64,000 nt of DNA, taken from assembly GCF_003696315.1 (NCBI RefSeq), contig NZ_RFFN01000003.1, positions 620,001 to 684,000 of the forward strand. The letters run 5' to 3'. This stretch comes from Pseudomonas songnenensis (GTDB lineage Bacteria; Pseudomonadota; Gammaproteobacteria; Pseudomonadales; Pseudomonadaceae). Below the pieces are notes generated by a model that saw only the letters and a list, made by a program, of their open reading frames with translations, did no database searches and was not told where the DNA came from. Numbering within the stretch: position 1 is the first letter of the stretch; each line of letters starts with the position of its first letter. Below are positions 17,937 to 27,960 of the stretch, piece by piece. The position numbers and the translations under genes were made by a program.

Positions 17937-19742
17937 ATGACCGCACTGCACCCCCCCCGTCGCCCACGCTGGCGCAACCTCGCACTTCTGGCCTTGCTGC
18001 TGGCGCCCCTGCTCTGGCCGCTGCAGCAGCTCGCCGAGCGCTACTACCGCAACGAGCTGACCGAACAGAACCGCCAGACCCTGGACCTGTACGTTGCCAA
18101 CCTGCTCGGCACACTGAACCGCTATGAAGTGCTGCCCCGCATCCTCGGCGACCTGCCGGCCCTGCGCGCCGTGCTGCAGCAGGACTCGCCCCAGGTGCGA
18201 GACAACGCCAACCGGCTGCTCAAGCGCCTGCGCAACCAGACCGGTGCCGATGTGATCTACCTCATGGGAACCGACGGCAACACACTGGCTGCGTCCAACT
18301 GGGACGAGGAAGACAGCTTCGTCGATCGCAACTTCGCCTTCCGGCCCTACTTCCGCCAGGCCATGGAGGGTCGCCTCGGGCGCTTCTTCGGCCTCGGCAC
18401 CACCTCCGGCAAACGCGGCTACTACTTCGGCGCGGCGGTGCGCGACGGCGACCAGGTGCTCGGCGTGCTGGTGGTCAAGGTCGATCTCGACCACACCGAG
18501 ACGCTCTGGGGCAGCACCCCGGAACAGCTGCTGGTGACCGACAACTTCGGCGTGGTGATCCTCACCTCGCGGCCGGAATGGCGATTTCGCGCCACCCGCG
18601 GACTGGGCGTCGACGAGCGCGAACAGATAGCCTTCGATCAGCCCTATCCCACCCTGTACCCGCAGGACCTCACGCTGAACATCGATGCCTGGCTGATCCA
18701 GAGCCGCGAGCTGAAGGAAACCGGCTGGACGGTACGCATCCTCGCCCCCGTCAACCTGGTCGAACGCCCGGTGCGCACCGTCGTCGCCATCGGTGCCGCG
18801 ACGCTGCTGGCGCTGCTGCTCTGGCTCGGCCTGCTGATGCAACGCCGCCGGCATTTCCTCGAACGGCTGGCGCTGGATGCCCAGGCACGCCAGCAGCTGG
18901 AACAGCGCGTGCTCGAGCGCACCCGTGATCTGGAGGCGCTGAACAGCCGGCTCAAGGTCGAGGTGCTCGAGCGCGAGCAGGCCCAGCAGGAACTGGTCCG
19001 CGCCCAGGACGAGCTGCTGCAGGCCGGCAAGCTGTCGGCGCTGGGCACCATGTCGGCAAGCATCAGCCACGAACTCAACCAGCCGCTGGCGGCGATCCGC
19101 AGCTATGCCGACAACGCCCGCGTGCTGCTCGACCATGAGCGCGTCGACGAGGCGCGCGACAACCTGCGGCTGATCAGCGAACTGACCGCGCGCATGGCAT
19201 CGATCATCGCCCACCTGCGCGCCTTCGCCCGTCGCGATCAGCACGCACCGGAACGGGTGGCGCTGCAGCCGGCACTGGACGATGCGCTGGCGCTGCTGGC
19301 CAAGCGCCGCCAGGCCATGGGCGTCGAGCTGATCCGCGATCTGCCGGACGCGACGCTGTGGGTGCAGGCCGGCGAAACGCGGCTGCGGCAGATCCTCGCC
19401 AACCTGCTGGCCAATGCCCTCGACGCCCTCGGCGAACGTCCCCAGCCGCGGCGCATCTGGCTGCGCGCCGAGCTGGAGGGCGACGGCGTACTGCTGACCC
19501 TGCGCGACAACGGTCCGGGCTTCTCCGCCGAGGCGCTGCAGCGCGCCCGTGAGCCCTTCTTCACCACCAAGACCAGCGCCCAGGGCCTGGGCCTGGGCCT
19601 GGCGATCTGCGATACCCTCACCCGCGCCCTTGGCGGTGAGCTGCGCATGAGCAACCATCCCGAGGGTGGTGCCCAGCTTGGCCTGTTTCTGCGCAGTGCC
19701 GAGCCGGGCGTCGCCTTTCCCACCGAGGACCACTTTCAATGA
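17937..19742 (+). CDS. dctB: C4-dicarboxylate sensor histidine kinase
   Basis: 601 aa from the ATG at 17937; an in-frame ATG at 17910 would add nine Arg-rich residues and is less likely. Two membrane segments (about residues 15-35 and 282-305) enclose a periplasmic double-Cache-like sensor domain that binds C4-dicarboxylates in the family. A coiled coil (about 312-360), then the phospho-acceptor His378 in SISHELNQPLAAIRSYADNA and an HATPase domain (DNGPGFS; GLGLGLAICDTL) follow. Phosphorylates DctD, encoded with a four-base overlap. The position between rml and the dctPQM transporter matches P. aeruginosa PA5165. Confidence 0.95.
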   Translation: MTALHPPRRPRWRNLALLALLLAPLLWPLQQLAERYYRNELTEQNRQTLDLYVANLLGTLNRYEVLPRILGDLPALRAVLQQDSPQVRDNANRLLKRLRNQTGADVIYLMGTDGNTLAASNWDEEDSFVDRNFAFRPYFRQAMEGRLGRFFGLGTTSGKRGYYFGAAVRDGDQVLGVLVVKVDLDHTETLWGSTPEQLLVTDNFGVVILTSRPEWRFRATRGLGVDEREQIAFDQPYPTLYPQDLTLNIDAWLIQSRELKETGWTVRILAPVNLVERPVRTVVAIGAATLLALLLWLGLLMQRRRHFLERLALDAQARQQLEQRVLERTRDLEALNSRLKVEVLEREQAQQELVRAQDELLQAGKLSALGTMSASISHELNQPLAAIRSYADNARVLLDHERVDEARDNLRLISELTARMASIIAHLRAFARRDQHAPERVALQPALDDALALLAKRRQAMGVELIRDLPDATLWVQAGETRLRQILANLLANALDALGERPQPRRIWLRAELEGDGVLLTLRDNGPGFSAEALQRAREPFFTTKTSAQGLGLGLAICDTLTRALGGELRMSNHPEGGAQLGLFLRSAEPGVAFPTEDHFQ

Positions 19743-21133
19743 GCAGCGAGCATTCGATCAGCGCCCAGACGCAGGTGCTGTTGATCGACGACGATCCGCA
19801 CCTGCGCCAGGCGCTCAGCCAGACCCTCGATCTTGCAGGCCTCAAGGTAGCCAGCCTGGGCGACGCTCGCGAGCTGGCCACGCGCTTGCCGGCGGACTGG
19901 CCGGGTGTGGTGGTCAGCGACATTCGCATGCCGGGAATTGACGGCCTGGAACTGCTCCAGCAACTGCGCTCGCGCGACAGCGACCTGCCGGTGATCCTGA
20001 TCACCGGGCATGGCGATATCCAGCTGGCGGTGCAGGCCATGCGCGCCGGCGCCTACGATTTTCTGGAGAAGCCCTTCCCCAGCGAGGCGCTGCTGGACAG
20101 CGTGCGCCGCGCTCTGGCGCTGCGCCAACTGGTGCTGGACAACCGCTCGTTGCGCCTGGCGCTGGCCGACCGACAGCAGCTCTCGGCACGCCTGCTAGGT
20201 CAGTCCAGGGCGATGCTGCGCCTGCGCGAACAGATCGGCGCGTTGGCCGGAACCCAGGCCGATGTGCTGATCCTCGGCGAAACCGGCGCCGGCAAGGAGG
20301 TAGTGGCGCGCGCCCTGCACGACCTCTCCAGCCGGCGTAACGGCCCGTTCGTCGCGATCAACGCCGGCGCACTGGCCGAGTCGGTGGTGGAAAGCGAGCT
20401 GTTCGGCCACGAGCCCGGCGCCTTCACCGGCGCGCAGAAACGGCGCATCGGCAAGTTCGAGTTCGCCAACGGCGGCACCCTGTTCCTCGACGAGATCGAG
20501 AGCATGAGCCTCGACGTGCAGGTCAAGCTGCTGCGTCTGCTGCAGGAACGGGTAGTCGAACGGCTCGGCGGCAACCAGTCGATCGCGCTGGATATCCGCG
20601 TCATCGCCGCGACCAAGGAGGATCTGCGCGTGGCCGCCGATCAGGGACGATTCCGCGCCGACCTGTACTACCGCCTCAACGTGGCACCGCTGGGAATTCC
20701 GCCGCTGCGCGAGCGCAACGAGGACATCCTCCTGCTGTTCCAGCATTTTGCCGAGGCGGGCGCTCAGCGCCACGGCCTGCCGGTCCGCGAACTGCAGCCG
20801 GAACAGCGGGCCGCCCTGCTGCGCCACGCCTGGCCAGGCAACGTACGCGAGCTGCAGAACACTGCCGAGCGCTTCGCCCTGGGTCTCGGCCTCGGACTGG
20901 ATCAGCCAGGCGCCGAGCCGACCACCAGTCTTGCCGGCGCTGGCAACCTGAGCGAGCAGGTCGAAGCGTTCGAGCGTGCGCTGATCGCCGCCGAGCTGAA
21001 CCGCCCCCACGGCTCGCTGCGCAGCGTCGCCGAAGCGCTCGGCGTGCCGCGCAAGACGCTGCACGACAAGCTGCGCAAGCACGGTCTGAATTTCAGCGAT
21101 GCTGGCGGAAGCTCGCCGGAGGAAAACGATTAG
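19739..21133 (+). CDS. dctD: Sigma-54-dependent C4-dicarboxylate response regulator
   Basis: 464 aa. NtrC-class activator: receiver (residues about 12-130, phospho-acceptor Asp61 in VVSDIRMPGIDG), AAA+ domain (about 150-375; Walker A GETGAGKE, the sigma-54-contacting GAFTGA loop, NGGTLFLDEIESM) and a C-terminal Fis-type helix-turn-helix (about 415-460; VAEALGVPRKTLHDKLRK). Activates the sigma-54 promoter found 197 bases past its stop, upstream of dctP. Confidence 0.96.
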   Translation: MSSEHSISAQTQVLLIDDDPHLRQALSQTLDLAGLKVASLGDARELATRLPADWPGVVVSDIRMPGIDGLELLQQLRSRDSDLPVILITGHGDIQLAVQAMRAGAYDFLEKPFPSEALLDSVRRALALRQLVLDNRSLRLALADRQQLSARLLGQSRAMLRLREQIGALAGTQADVLILGETGAGKEVVARALHDLSSRRNGPFVAINAGALAESVVESELFGHEPGAFTGAQKRRIGKFEFANGGTLFLDEIESMSLDVQVKLLRLLQERVVERLGGNQSIALDIRVIAATKEDLRVAADQGRFRADLYYRLNVAPLGIPPLRERNEDILLLFQHFAEAGAQRHGLPVRELQPEQRAALLRHAWPGNVRELQNTAERFALGLGLGLDQPGAEPTTSLAGAGNLSEQVEAFERALIAAELNRPHGSLRSVAEALGVPRKTLHDKLRKHGLNFSDAGGSSPEEND

Positions 21134-21151
21134 ATGGCGGAATCCCGCCAT
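21134..21151. promoter_or_regulatory. Candidate DctD enhancer site 1
   Basis: The dyad ATGGCGG-AATC-CCGCCAT is perfect at seven positions per arm and lies immediately after the dctD stop, about 180 bases upstream of the sigma-54 promoter, the kind of distance an enhancer-binding activator uses. It could also act as a weak terminator, but no T tract follows. Confidence 0.4.
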
Positions 21152-21247
21152 TCTGATCGACGAGCAGATCATTCGGCTGCCGCGTCCTGCGGTGGCCAGC
21201 GGCGTACCCGTCCCGAGCCGGATGAACGCCGCAAAGGTGCGACCTAG

Positions 21248-22471
<1,224 letters not shown>

Positions 22472-22481
22472 GCCTTGCCGA

Positions 22482-22504
22482 GGGGCGGGTGCTCCCGCCC
22501 CTTT
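22482..22504 (+). terminator. Attenuating hairpin between dctP and dctQ
   Basis: GGGGCGGG (22482-22489) and CCCGCCCC (22494-22501) with loop TGCT are followed by TTT. The stem is strong and the T tract short, suiting partial termination. The remaining 230 bases to dctQ show no gene or clear promoter. Confidence 0.7.
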
Positions 22505-22733
22505 GCTGCACCACCCGAAACACCCGACAGCTCAGTGAAAAAACATAGCAGCTGACGAAGGCGAAGCCCGCACCAAGGGCAGACAGGCCAGGCCAAGGTG
22601 ATCCCCCGGCTGCGCCGCTTCGACAGTGACAACAAGAGTTTTTCATTGCTCTGTCTGCCAGCCTGCCCCGGCTGGTTCACGGCGCACCTCGTGCTGCCTT
22701 CGCACAACAGCAGTCCATCGGGAGATGTCATCC

Positions 22734-23360
22734 ATGAACGCCCTCTGGCGCGTCTGGGACCACTTCGAGGAAGGCTTTATTGCCTTTCTGTTGGCCGCCA
22801 TGACACTGGTGACCTTCGTCTACGTGATCCTCAACAACCTTTACACGCTCTTCTACAACCTGGGCGACCGGTTCGAAGGCACCGCCGACTTCTGGTTCGC
22901 CATCGGTGATTTCATCATCGGCCTGGCCCAGGCCATGACCTGGAGCACGGCGCTGACCAAGGCGCTGTTCGCCTGGCTGATCTTTTCCGGCCTTGCCTAC
23001 GGCGTGCGCACCGCCGGGCACATCGGCGTCGATGCACTGGTCAAGCTGGCGCCGCGAAACATCCAGCGCATCATCGGCATCATCGCCTGCCTGCTCTGCC
23101 TGGGCTATGCCGGCCTGCTGACCGTCGCCAGCTTCGAATGGATCCAGACCCTGTTCATCGCCAACATCGGCGCGGAAGACCTGGGCCACATCGGCGTCAA
23201 GCAATGGCATATCGGCATGATCGTGCCGTTCGGCTTCGCCATGGTGTTCATCCGTTTCGCCGAAATCTTCGTGCGCATCCTGCGCAACGAGCAGACGGGC
23301 CTCGGCCTGGCCGATGAAGCGGCCGATGCGCTCAAGCACGGCGAAGAGGAGCCCAAGTAA
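22734..23360 (+). CDS. dctQ: TRAP transporter small permease
   Basis: 208 aa from the ATG at 22734, preceded by GGGAGATG. Four membrane helices (about residues 14-36, 60-90, 105-127, 152-175), with the acidic stretch before helix 1 (RVWDHFEEGF) and RTAGHIGVD in the loop, as in DctQ proteins. Pairs with DctM to form the Na+-driven membrane unit. The DctM start overlaps its stop by one base (TAATG). Confidence 0.92.
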   Translation: MNALWRVWDHFEEGFIAFLLAAMTLVTFVYVILNNLYTLFYNLGDRFEGTADFWFAIGDFIIGLAQAMTWSTALTKALFAWLIFSGLAYGVRTAGHIGVDALVKLAPRNIQRIIGIIACLLCLGYAGLLTVASFEWIQTLFIANIGAEDLGHIGVKQWHIGMIVPFGFAMVFIRFAEIFVRILRNEQTGLGLADEAADALKHGEEEPK

Positions 23361-24640
23361 TGACCATTCTGTTCCTGTTCGTCGCCCTCTTCGTGCTCAT
23401 GTTCATCGGCGTGCCGGTGGCCGTATCCCTCGGCCTGGCCGGTTCGCTGACCATCATGATCTTCAGCCAGGACTCGGTGCGCTCGCTGGCGATCAAGCTG
23501 TTCGAAACCTCCGAGCACTACACCCTGCTGGCCATCCCGTTCTTCCTGCTGGCCGGCGCCTTCATGACCACCGGCGGTGTCGCCCGTCGTCTGATCGACT
23601 TCGCCAACGCCTGCGTCGGCCACATCCGTGGCGGCCTGGCCATCGGGGCGGTGCTGGCGTGCATGCTGTTCGCCGCACTCTCCGGCTCGTCGCCGGCCAC
23701 CGTGGCTGCGGTCGGCTCCATTGCCATCGCCGGCATGGTGCGCTCCGGTTACCCGCAGGCCTTTGGTGCCGGTATCGTCTGTAACGCCGGTACGCTGGGC
23801 ATCCTGATTCCGCCGTCGGTGGTCATGGTGGTCTACGCCGCCGCGACCGAGACCTCGGTGGGCAAGCTGTTCATGGCCGGTGTCGTGCCGGGCATCATGC
23901 TCGGCGGCGCGCTGATGATCGCGATCTACATCATCGCCGTGAAAAAGAACCTGCCGGCACTGCCGCGCGCCACCTTCCGCGAGTGGCTCTCCGCTGCGCG
24001 CAAGGCGGTCTGGGGCCTGCTGCTGATGGTGATCATCCTCGGCGGCATCTACTCCGGCATGTTCACCCCGACCGAAGCGGCGGCGGTGGCGGCGGTGTAT
24101 TCGGCCTTCGTCGCGCTGTTCGTCTACAAGGACATCAGCCTGCGCGACTGCCCGAAGGTGCTGCTGGAATCCGGCAAGCTGTCGATCATGCTGATGTTCA
24201 TCATCGCCAACGCCATGCTGTTCGCTCACGTACTGACCACCGAACAGATTCCGCAGGCGATTACCGCGTGGGTCATCGAGGCCGGTCTGCAGCCGTGGAT
24301 GTTCCTGCTGGTGGTGAACATCGTGCTGTTGATCGCCGGTGCCTTCATGGAGCCTTCGGCAATCATCCTGATCCTCGCGCCGATCCTGTTCCCGATCGCC
24401 ATTCAGCTGGGTATCGACCCGATCCACCTGGGCATCATCATGGTGGTCAACATGGAAATCGGCCTGATCACGCCACCGGTGGGGTTGAACCTGTTCGTCG
24501 CCTCGGCGGTGACGGGAATGCCGGTCACCCAGGTGATCCGCGCAGTGCTGCCATGGCTGGCGCTGATGCTGAGCTTCCTGGTGATCATCACCTACGTGCC
24601 GTCGATTTCGCTGGCGCTGCCAAACATGCTTGGCATGTAG
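23360..24640 (+). CDS. dctM: TRAP transporter large permease
   Basis: 426 aa, normal DctM length, with about 12 membrane helices. Family signatures include PFFLLAGAFMTTGGVARRL, ALSGSSPATVAAVGSIAI and the C-terminal NMEIGLITPPVGLNLFV. Forms the transport channel; C4-dicarboxylate import is coupled to the Na+ gradient. Last gene of the unit, followed by a strong terminator. Confidence 0.95.
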   Translation: MTILFLFVALFVLMFIGVPVAVSLGLAGSLTIMIFSQDSVRSLAIKLFETSEHYTLLAIPFFLLAGAFMTTGGVARRLIDFANACVGHIRGGLAIGAVLACMLFAALSGSSPATVAAVGSIAIAGMVRSGYPQAFGAGIVCNAGTLGILIPPSVVMVVYAAATETSVGKLFMAGVVPGIMLGGALMIAIYIIAVKKNLPALPRATFREWLSAARKAVWGLLLMVIILGGIYSGMFTPTEAAAVAAVYSAFVALFVYKDISLRDCPKVLLESGKLSIMLMFIIANAMLFAHVLTTEQIPQAITAWVIEAGLQPWMFLLVVNIVLLIAGAFMEPSAIILILAPILFPIAIQLGIDPIHLGIIMVVNMEIGLITPPVGLNLFVASAVTGMPVTQVIRAVLPWLALMLSFLVIITYVPSISLALPNMLGM

Positions 24641-24662
24641 CGCAGAGCAATTACTTCCCTTT

Positions 24663-24690
24663 AGCCCGGCCTGTGCCGGGCTTTTTTTTT
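24663..24690 (+). terminator. Terminator of the dct operon
   Basis: AGCCCGGC (24663-24670), loop CTGT, GCCGGGCT (24675-24682) and a continuous T run to 24690. Textbook intrinsic terminator. Confidence 0.95.
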
Positions 24691-24708
24691 GCCGGAAGAA
24701 CGGCTGCG

Positions 24709-25317
24709 TCAGAGGGCGAGAACGTCCGCCGGGCGCCGACGGAACCAGCCGGTCAGGGACAGGCGATCGGCCTGAGTGGCCAGCACCTCGTGGGGGAAAT
24801 CGCCGGAGAGAAACACCACCAGATTGCCGGCCAGCGGCGGCACGTCCAGCTGCGAGCCATCGGGCATGTGCATGCGCAGCTCGCCGGCATGGGCCGGCTG
24901 CCAGTCGGGGTTGAGGTAGAGCACCGCGGTCACCGAACGGCTGTCGTCGTCGCGAAAGCGATCCAGGTGCGTCTGGTAGAAGGCGCCGGGCGGGTAGAAG
25001 GCGAAATGGCATTCGAACTCTTCCAGGCCCAGATACAGCTCGCGGTTGAGCTGTTGCCGCAGCGCATCCATCACCTCGAGGTACTGATCGCAGATCGCTG
25101 CCTGGCCCGGTTCCAGCCACTGGATATGGTCGCTGCGAATGCCTTCGCGCACCGCCTGCGCCTCGCCACGGCCGACGCCGGCCGGCGCCAGTGCGCCCTC
25201 TGCCTCGCGCCTGCGGCACTCGTCGGCCAGCTTGTGGGTCACATCACTGGGAAGGAAAGAACTCTGCAGCGACCAGCCGCGCTCGGCCAGGTCGTCGATG
25301 ATCGAAGAGAACTGCAA
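24709..25317 (-). CDS. 2-oxoglutarate/Fe(II)-dependent oxygenase, prolyl-hydroxylase type
   Basis: 202 aa from a TTG at 25317, with GGAG nine bases upstream; no ATG is close. Double-stranded beta-helix dioxygenase: the iron triad is His117 and Asp119 (YQTHLDRF) and His176 (DFPHEVL), and Arg185 (DRLSLTGWF) is placed to bind 2-oxoglutarate. The fold and size match small bacterial P4H-like enzymes that hydroxylate a protein side chain; the substrate is not evident. Single gene, convergent with dctM and divergent from the DUF2059-like gene. From 25318 to 25473 no further gene is seen. Confidence 0.85.
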   Translation of the reverse strand: MQFSSIIDDLAERGWSLQSSFLPSDVTHKLADECRRREAEGALAPAGVGRGEAQAVREGIRSDHIQWLEPGQAAICDQYLEVMDALRQQLNRELYLGLEEFECHFAFYPPGAFYQTHLDRFRDDDSRSVTAVLYLNPDWQPAHAGELRMHMPDGSQLDVPPLAGNLVVFLSGDFPHEVLATQADRLSLTGWFRRRPADVLAL

Positions 25318-25473
25318 GGAAGTGACTCCGAAGGGGGATACCGAACGAGTCTAGGGGCTGTAGAGACTCCGCCACAAGCCACGGCACTGCGCCATATCGC
25401 AGCAGCGCTCGCGCGCCTCGACAAGCATGCGTCGGGGCACGGAAAATGAACCGCCCGCCAGACAGGAGCTCCC

Positions 25474-26238
25474 ATGCGCGCCCTTTTAGCCTGTGTACTG
25501 CTGACCTTCAGCTTCGCCAGCTTCGCCGACACCTATCAAGAGCTGTACGAAACCGCCGGCTGGACCGAACAGCGGGCCAATTTCGCCGATGCGCTGACCG
25601 CCGCCCAGCAGCGCTACAAGGACACCCTGCCGCCCGCGGTATTCCAGGCGCTGGTGACCAACAGCAATCGCCGCTTCGCCTCCCACGCCATCGACCAGCG
25701 GGCGCAGCGCGCGCTGCGCGAACACCTGGCCGACCCACAGCCGGCACTGGATTTCTTCCAGTCCCCGCTGGGCCGCAAGATCGTCTCGGCGGAGGTGCTG
25801 GCGGCACGTCGCGAGCAGCTGGCGCGCCATACCGACGGCCTGCCGCGGGTGGCGGCTGAAAGCAACCGCCAGCTGCTGATTCGCCATCTTGCCCAGGCCA
25901 TCCCGGCCAGCGAGGCCGGGGCGGAAGTCAGCCTGGCACTCGCTGGCGTCGCCGCCGACAGCCTGAGCCAGATGATTCCCGGCCTGCTCGGTGGCAATCA
26001 GGCGCAGAGCCTGTTGAGCAGCCAGCGCCAGCGGATGATCGAGCAGATCGAGGCCGATCTCGACAACACGCTGCTCTTCGTCTATCGCGACCTGTCCGAC
26101 GCCGAACTGGAAGAATACGTGCAGTTCGCCCAATCGGGCGCAGGCAAGGCCTATTACCAGGCTGCGCTGCAGGCGCTGCGCGCCGGACTGGCGGTGGGCA
26201 TGAGCGGCGCCGATCTGGAGCCGCAGCAGGGTATCTGA
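25474..26238 (+). CDS. Exported DUF2059-like protein
   Basis: 254 aa, preceded by AGGAG. Signal peptide about 1-18 (ending ASFADT). The mature part is all-helical with no cysteines. The C-terminal segment YRDLSDAELEEYVQFAQSG followed by GKAYY is the pattern of the DUF2059 family, periplasmic proteins of unknown function. A similar repeat, LDFFQSPLGRKIV, occurs around residues 90-102, so the protein may contain two related helical units. Function unknown. Ends 13 bases from a convergent hydrolase gene. Confidence 0.75.
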   Translation: MRALLACVLLTFSFASFADTYQELYETAGWTEQRANFADALTAAQQRYKDTLPPAVFQALVTNSNRRFASHAIDQRAQRALREHLADPQPALDFFQSPLGRKIVSAEVLAARREQLARHTDGLPRVAAESNRQLLIRHLAQAIPASEAGAEVSLALAGVAADSLSQMIPGLLGGNQAQSLLSSQRQRMIEQIEADLDNTLLFVYRDLSDAELEEYVQFAQSGAGKAYYQAALQALRAGLAVGMSGADLEPQQGI

Positions 26239-26251
26239 CCGCCGCGCCGGG

Positions 26252-27190
26252 CTACTTCAGGCGTTCGCGCAGGAAGTCGAAGTAGGCCTGGCGCAGCTCC
26301 TCGCGCTCATTCACCAGATGGTGACGTGCCTCGGGCAGACGCAGGACCTCGGCACCAGCGAACTTGCGCTGCAGCACCGGCAGGTTGTACTGCCAGTCCA
26401 CTGTCATGTCCGCCTCGCCCTGGATGATCAGCGGCGAATGCGCGCTGCCCGCTGCACCTTCGATACGCGGAATCCAGCGTGACAGGGCGCCGACCCAGGC
26501 CGTGGGCAGGATGTCCGGCTGCAGCGGGTCCTGGCTCTGGACGAATTCGAGAAAGCGCGGATCGCTGGAGTTCTCGCTGAAGGTCCGCGGGATCTGCTGC
26601 ACGAAACGCCGCACCAGCTCGTAGCTGATGCGCGAGCGCAGCCAGGCCCGCGGGCGGATCAGCGGGGCCAGCAGGATGGTGCGGCCCAGGTCCGGGTTGT
26701 CGGCCTGGTGCAGCAGGTGATCCAGCGCGATGGCACCCCCGGTGCTCTGGCCGAGCAGATGCCAGGGCCGCGGCAGATCAAGCTGACGCGCCTGCTCGAA
26801 CAGCCCGCTGAGCACGGCCTGGTATTCATCGAACTCGTTGATGCTGGCCCTTGGTCCGCTGGACAGACCGTGGCCCGGCAGGTCGCAGGCAAGCACGGCG
26901 AAACCCATCTCCAGCCCCCAGTCGACCACATGCCGGTACAGGCCCATGTGATCGTAATAGCCATGCAGGATCAGCAGGCTGGCGTGGGGCTGTTCGGGCC
27001 ACCAGGCCTGGGCGACGACATCGTAGTCATGCACGCGAAAACGCCCCAGCCGCCGCTGCACGTTACGCCGATGCGGCATGTCCAGGCCGTAGTAGGCCTG
27101 ATAGTGCAGCGTTTCGGCGGAAGCGTCAGCCGCATCCCTTAGGGAGGACAGGCTGTTGCGCAGACGATCGGGCTGGATACGCGAAGGCAT
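26252..27190 (-). CDS. Alpha/beta hydrolase, monoacylglycerol-lipase-like (serine aminopeptidase S33 group)
   Basis: 312 aa. Alpha/beta hydrolase core with the oxyanion motif LILHGYYDHMGLY (residues 73-85), nucleophile Ser149 in LLGQSTGGAIAL, a likely acid in IQGEADMTVDW and catalytic His in LPEARHHLVNE. The HG-YYDH-shaped oxyanion loop is typical of bacterial lysophospholipase/monoglyceride lipases. No signal peptide, so cytoplasmic. Single gene, divergent from the thioredoxin-like gene across 85 bases. Substrate not deducible. Confidence 0.85.
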   Translation of the reverse strand: MPSRIQPDRLRNSLSSLRDAADASAETLHYQAYYGLDMPHRRNVQRRLGRFRVHDYDVVAQAWWPEQPHASLLILHGYYDHMGLYRHVVDWGLEMGFAVLACDLPGHGLSSGPRASINEFDEYQAVLSGLFEQARQLDLPRPWHLLGQSTGGAIALDHLLHQADNPDLGRTILLAPLIRPRAWLRSRISYELVRRFVQQIPRTFSENSSDPRFLEFVQSQDPLQPDILPTAWVGALSRWIPRIEGAAGSAHSPLIIQGEADMTVDWQYNLPVLQRKFAGAEVLRLPEARHHLVNEREELRQAYFDFLRERLK

Positions 27191-27275
27191 GGACTTTCTT
27201 TAAGCGGTTGGGACCCGGGATATTCAGCTCTGCGCCGCGTCATGGCAAGCTTGCGCACCCACATCGGAGCCTGCC

Positions 27276-27845
27276 ATGAGCGCACGCCGCAAATACCTGA
27301 TCGCCGCCCTGATCGCCCTGCTCTGGGGCGGCGCCATGCTGGCCGCGTTCTGGTGGTTCGAGGCGCGCTACCTGCGCACCTTCGAAGGCGAGCGCGCCGA
27401 GCTGTTTTCCGGCGACACGCTGCGCCTGCCGGCCGAACTGCAGGGTCCGGGGCCGGTGCGCTTCGTCCACTTCTGGGACCCGGGCTGCCCGTGCAACGTC
27501 GGCAACCAGCAACACCTGGAAGAGTTGCTCAAGCGCTTCGCCGGGCAGCCGGTCGAGTTCTACGAGGTGCGCAAGCCCGGCAGCAAAGGCCGCCTGCCGG
27601 CACCGCTGGCTTCGCTGAAGCCGCTTAACGACCTGTCCGGCTCCGAGCAACTGCCGGCCAGCCCCGCCGTGGGCATCTGGGATCAGAGCGGCGAACTGGT
27701 CTATATCGGGCCTTACAGCGAGGGCGCGGTATGCAGCTCGGACAACAGCTTCGTCGAGCCGATCCTCGATGCGGTACTCGCCGGGCGCAAGGTGCGCGCC
27801 ACCCATTCGCTGGCGGTGGCCTGTTTCTGCGACTGGCAGCAGTAG
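27276..27845 (+). CDS. Membrane-anchored thioredoxin-like protein (DUF6436-like)
   Basis: 189 aa. One N-terminal membrane helix (about residues 7-28), then a periplasmic thioredoxin-like domain: VRFVHFWDPGCPCNVGNQQH, in which CPC replaces the classic CXXC, a late PAVGIWDQSGELVYIGPY matching the cis-Pro and last strands, and C-terminal cysteines (AVCSSDNS and ACFCDW). The spaced cysteines could bind metal or do thiol-disulfide chemistry. The next gene is a Fur-boxed TonB receptor 115 bases on, but its own promoter makes cotranscription unlikely. Confidence 0.7.
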   Translation: MSARRKYLIAALIALLWGGAMLAAFWWFEARYLRTFEGERAELFSGDTLRLPAELQGPGPVRFVHFWDPGCPCNVGNQQHLEELLKRFAGQPVEFYEVRKPGSKGRLPAPLASLKPLNDLSGSEQLPASPAVGIWDQSGELVYIGPYSEGAVCSSDNSFVEPILDAVLAGRKVRATHSLAVACFCDWQQ

Positions 27846-27865
27846 CACGCTTGCGACAGGTAAAC

Positions 27866-27896
27866 TTGATCGCAATCAAATGATAATTATTATCAG
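27866..27896 (+). promoter_or_regulatory. Fur box overlapping the promoter of the TonB-ABC-NnrS operon
   Basis: AATGATAATTATTATCA, centred on the perfect palindrome GATAAT-T-ATTATC at 27882-27894, closely matches the Fur consensus. A sigma-70 promoter TTGATC (27866-27871), 16 bases, TATTAT (27888-27893) overlaps it, so iron-loaded Fur would block transcription. The receptor start is 65 bases downstream. Confidence 0.85.
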
Positions 27897-27960
27897 TTAA
27901 ACGAGAATTGCTCCCATCCAAGTCGGCATCACCGCCGACGAAATATCCGGGAGCCGTTCG

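Noticed and set aside
17349-19739. A 796-codon minus-strand open frame opposite dctB and rmlD
   Set aside because: Spans two real genes on the other strand and shows no protein-like features.
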